Assembly (NCBI RefSeq): GCF_030816965.1
Contig: NZ_JAUSYQ010000002.1
Location: forward strand, 2,170,001-2,234,000
DNA from: Streptomyces canus
GTDB lineage: Bacteria; Actinomycetota; Actinomycetes; Streptomycetales; Streptomycetaceae
Direction of reading: 5' to 3'
Length of the DNA: 64,000 bases
Positions 61,513 through 64,000 of this stretch are shown here, piece by piece. The notes below the pieces were generated by a model. It was not told the DNA's origin. It did not search any database and worked only from the letters and a program-made list of their open reading frames with translations. A program made the translations under genes and the position numbers. Position 1 is the stretch's first letter; the number at the start of each line of letters is the position of its first letter.

Positions 61513-62628
61513 TCAGCCGAGCAGCGTCTCGAGCTCCACGTGCTCCAGGCCGTGCGCCTCCGCGACCTCTCGGTAAGCGACCTTGCCGTCATGGGTGTTG
61601 AGCCCCTTGGCCAACGCCGGGTCGCGGCGCAGGGCCTCCACCCAGCCCCGGTCGGCGAGTTCGACGATGTAGGGCAGCGTCGCGTTGGTGAGCGCGTAGG
61701 TGGAGGTGTTGGGCACCGCGCCGGGCATGTTGGCGACGCAGTAGAAGACCGAGTCGTGGACCTGGAAGGTCGGCTCGGCGTGGGTGGTGGGACGCGAGTC
61801 CTCGAAGCAGCCGCCCTGGTCGATCGCGATGTCGACAAGGACACTTCCGGGCTTCATCCGCGCGACGAGCTCGTTGGTGACCAGCTTCGGGGCCTTGGCG
61901 CCCGGGATGAGAACCGCGCCGATGACGAGGTCGGCGTCCAGGACGGCCTTCTCCAGCTCGAAGGCGTTGGACATGATCGCCCGGACCTTGGTGCCGAACA
62001 CCTTGTCGGCCTCGCGGAGCTTGTTGATGTCGCGGTCGAGCAGCGTGACGTGGAAGCCCATGCCGACGGCGATCTGGGTGGCGTTCCAGCCGGAGACACC
62101 GCCGCCGATGACGACGGCCCGGGCGGGCTGGGTGCCGGGGACGCCGCCCGGGAGGACACCGCGGCCGCCGACCGAGCGCATGAGGTGGTAGGCGCCGACC
62201 TGTGGGGCGAGCCGGCCCGCGACCTCGGACATCGGGGCGAGCAGCGGGAGCGCACGCGAGGGCAGTTCGACGGTCTCGTAGGCGATCGCCGTGGTGCCGG
62301 ACTCGATCAGCGCGTCGGTGCACTCCTTGGAGGCGGCCAGGTGCAGGTAGGTGAAGAGCGTCTGGTCCTTGCGGAGGCGGTGGTACTCCTCGGCGACGGG
62401 CTCCTTGACCTTCAGCAGCAGGTCGGCGTCGGCCCACACCTCGTCGGCGGTGTCCAGGATCCGGGCGCCCTCGGCGACGTACTCCTCGTCCGGGATGGAG
62501 GAACCGACGCCGGCGCCCCGCTCGATGACAACCTGGTGGCCGTGGCGCACCAGCTCGTGCACACCGGCGGGGGTGATGGCCACCCGGAACTCGTTGTTCT
62601 TGACCTCGCGGGGGATGCCGACCTTCAC
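61513..62628 (-). CDS. ald: Alanine dehydrogenase
   Basis: 371 residues, GTG start (VKVGIPREVKNNEFRV). N-terminal catalytic region with PREVKNNEFRVAITP and LFTYLHLAASKE, NAD-binding VVIGGGVSGWNATQIAVGMG, and PGAVPNTSTYALTNATLPY in the C-terminal part are signatures of Ald. It interconverts L-alanine with pyruvate and ammonia using NAD. It matches SCO1773 by order. A promoter and a terminator of its own are visible. Confidence 0.97.
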   Translation of the reverse strand: MKVGIPREVKNNEFRVAITPAGVHELVRHGHQVVIERGAGVGSSIPDEEYVAEGARILDTADEVWADADLLLKVKEPVAEEYHRLRKDQTLFTYLHLAASKECTDALIESGTTAIAYETVELPSRALPLLAPMSEVAGRLAPQVGAYHLMRSVGGRGVLPGGVPGTQPARAVVIGGGVSGWNATQIAVGMGFHVTLLDRDINKLREADKVFGTKVRAIMSNAFELEKAVLDADLVIGAVLIPGAKAPKLVTNELVARMKPGSVLVDIAIDQGGCFEDSRPTTHAEPTFQVHDSVFYCVANMPGAVPNTSTYALTNATLPYIVELADRGWVEALRRDPALAKGLNTHDGKVAYREVAEAHGLEHVELETLLG

Positions 62629-62731
62629 GTGGATCACGGTCCTTGGCTCAGAGTGTGTGGGGCAATACAACACATACCCGGGCATGCGTGAGCACACCAG
62701 GAGACACCGCAGGAGAAGGTGCGGCAGAGCC

Positions 62732-62759
62732 AGTCTAATGAAGGTGTTCCCGCTGTCTA
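62732..62759 (-). promoter_or_regulatory. Candidate ald promoter
   Basis: TAGACA (62754-62759) and TAGACT (62732-62737) on the minus strand, 16-bp spacing, about 100 nt upstream of the GTG. Confidence 0.45.
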
Positions 62760-62772
62760 GCCTTTCATTGCA

Positions 62773-64000
62773 TCAATCCTCTGCGGATGTACTACGGATT
62801 TCGCAGGCATCAGCGTCTTGTTTCGGCTCGTCGACCTGCTGAGACCCTGGTTCCTCCTCGGAAAGCTCCTCGCCCAGCAGCCGTTCGGCCGCGCCGCGGT
62901 GCAGCTGGGCGGCGGCGGGATCGCCGAGACGGTCCAGCGTGTCGGCGAGCCGCAGCTGGAGCGCGGCCTGCAGCCGGACGTCCTCGGCGCGCCGCGCCCA
63001 CTCCACGGCCTCCTGGCAGGTGCGCAGGCACTCCTCTGGGTGTCCGGCATACTCCTGGACGCGGGCGAGTTCGCTCAACGCCCGTGCGTGCGCGGCCACA
63101 TCGCCGTTCTTGCGGTGTCCGGCGAGCGCGGCCCGCCAGTTCCTGACCGCCTCGCCGTAGCGGCCCGCGTAGGTGTGCGCGGCGGCGATACGGCCGTACA
63201 GCCGGGCGGCCTCCGCGCGCTCGTCCCGGGCCAGTCGCTGGGCGAGGGCCCGGCCGAACCAGTCGGCGGCCCGGTCGTAGTCCCCGAGCTCCAGGTGCGC
63301 GCCGCCTACGGATTCCATCGCGCGGCCGGTCGCGTACGGGTCATTTGCCTCCCGTCCGGCGTCCAGGGCCGCCCGATAGCGCGCCAGTGCCTCCCGGGTC
63401 CGGCCGGTCTGGGCGTCCAGGTCGGCGAGGTTCAGCAGGGCGGCGGCCTTCTCACGCGGCAGGGCACGCCGCTCGGCCACGTCGAGGACCAGGCCGTGGA
63501 TGCCGTAGAGGTCGGGGGCGGCGGCCTTCATGCCGAAGTGGGCCACCATCGCGCGCACGAGCTGCGACATCAAGCGCCGGGCCAGGGTGTCCAGCTCCCC
63601 GTCGGCGACCGCGTGGCGGGCCGCGGCGAGCAGGGCCGGCCTGCGGGCGCGCAGCCAGTCCTCGGCCGCCCTGGGGTTAGGGAAGCGCACCGAGGGCGGC
63701 ATGCCCTGGAGCTTCTCGCGGGAGTCGGGGCTGTCGGTCTCGGTGATCGCGCGGGAGGACTGGAGCAGCCGTACGGTCCGCTCCAGCATGCGAGCCCGGG
63801 CCAGCTGCAGCTCGGCCGGGCGGTCCTGAGTGTCGGCAAGGGCCTTGAGCAGGGGGTACAGGCAGCCGGGGACCTCGTACTGCGGCAGCGGTGACTCCAC
63901 GGCGTGCAGCAGACCGAGGGCGACGAAGTCGTCCAGGGTGGAGCGGGCGCCGCTCACCGAGCAGCCGGCGAGCGCGGAGGCGGTGTGCGGATCGACGAGG
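62773..64000 (-). CDS. C-terminal part of a TPR-containing regulatory protein, 5' end outside window
   Basis: At least 408 residues; the frame is open to the window edge. The N-terminal visible part (STLDDFVALGLLHAVESPLPQYEVPGCLYPLLKALAD) is typical of the winged-helix region after an NB-ARC ATPase. Then TPR repeats follow, such as ALLNLADLDAQTGRTREALARYRAAL and DRAADWFGRALAQRLARDERAEA. This is the C-terminus of an AfsR/STAND-type regulator. The partner or signal cannot be read here. Confidence 0.75.
   Translation of the reverse strand, partial: LVDPHTASALAGCSVSGARSTLDDFVALGLLHAVESPLPQYEVPGCLYPLLKALADTQDRPAELQLARARMLERTVRLLQSSRAITETDSPDSREKLQGMPPSVRFPNPRAAEDWLRARRPALLAAARHAVADGELDTLARRLMSQLVRAMVAHFGMKAAAPDLYGIHGLVLDVAERRALPREKAAALLNLADLDAQTGRTREALARYRAALDAGREANDPYATGRAMESVGGAHLELGDYDRAADWFGRALAQRLARDERAEAARLYGRIAAAHTYAGRYGEAVRNWRAALAGHRKNGDVAAHARALSELARVQEYAGHPEECLRTCQEAVEWARRAEDVRLQAALQLRLADTLDRLGDPAAAQLHRGAAERLLGEELSEEEPGSQQVDEPKQDADACEIRSTSAED

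Noticed and set aside
1..64000. CRISPR array, tRNA or rRNA genes
   Set aside because: No regularly spaced repeats and no tRNA cloverleaf or rRNA sequence were recognised; direct repeats found are two- or three-copy only.

Overview
The window is chromosomal DNA of a Streptomyces (high-GC actinobacterium). The evidence is the very high third-position GC, frequent GTG starts, chains of ATGA/GTGA/TGATG stop-start overlaps, streptogrisin-type proteases, a sortase-anchored LPMO with an LAETG tail, a SepF-like protein, and gene order. From memory, that order follows the S. coelicolor SCO1734-SCO1774 region (LPMO, lipase, Y-family polymerase, dnaE2, SepF-like sflA, der-plsC-cmk-tyrA-aroH, rluB-scpB-scpA-orf-parA, ald). 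This is a core-like chromosomal arm with several accessory insertions and decayed genes. I saw no tRNA, rRNA or CRISPR array.

Layout. 1-11.7 kb: a truncated polytopic membrane protein, a GH39-like secreted or anchored glycosidase, a DUF5925 AAA ATPase, DUF72, GntR, tandem-GNAT, DUF402, methyltransferase, a 44-aa protein, GNAT, an LPMO carrying a sortase signal, a secreted lipase, and a MarR/cupin divergon with visible operators. 11.7-16.1 kb: the mutagenesis pair dnaE2 and a degenerate Y-family polymerase, with a LexA box in front. 16.3-17.1 kb: a decayed phage-tail-like gene. 17.2-21.4 kb: two streptogrisin paralogues flanking an SPFH protein and an alpha/beta hydrolase. 21.5-22.3 kb: an IS200/IS605 TnpB remnant that interrupts a DUF1684 gene. 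22.3-28.1 kb: a divergent transport and oxidation cluster (permease, FAD protein, ATPase and LLM monooxygenase against a solute-binding lipoprotein). The binding-protein gene is preceded by a small cysteine-ending leader peptide and a hairpin, which suggests sulfur-source uptake under attenuation.

28.4-38.9 kb: sflA, acyl-CoA dehydrogenase, an MFS exporter, a PIG-V-like membrane glycosyltransferase, PAP2 phosphatase, an I78 inhibitor, an orphan ctaD overlapping a WYL regulator, and an epoxide hydrolase. 39-45.7 kb: an unusual branched-chain-amino-acid-type ABC system. It has a binding lipoprotein plus a second lipoprotein on one strand. On the other strand are a Cys-rich small membrane protein, a single LivH-LivM-LivG fusion protein and a LivF-like ATPase whose Walker A lysine is arginine. 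This is the best candidate here for an undescribed system. 45.7-47.4 kb: an Rpf/LysM pseudogene and two conserved unknowns.

47.4-64 kb: a housekeeping block. aroH-tyrA-cmk-plsC-der are read in one direction with overlapping stops and starts. A b561-like membrane protein is coupled to a Rieske lipoprotein. An NrtR-type Nudix regulator is coupled to an ADP-ribosylglycohydrolase behind a palindromic operator. A parA-like / ribbon-helix-helix / scpA / scpB / rluB operon links ParA-type partitioning to condensin. Alanine dehydrogenase follows, then the 3' part of a TPR regulatory protein that runs off the end.
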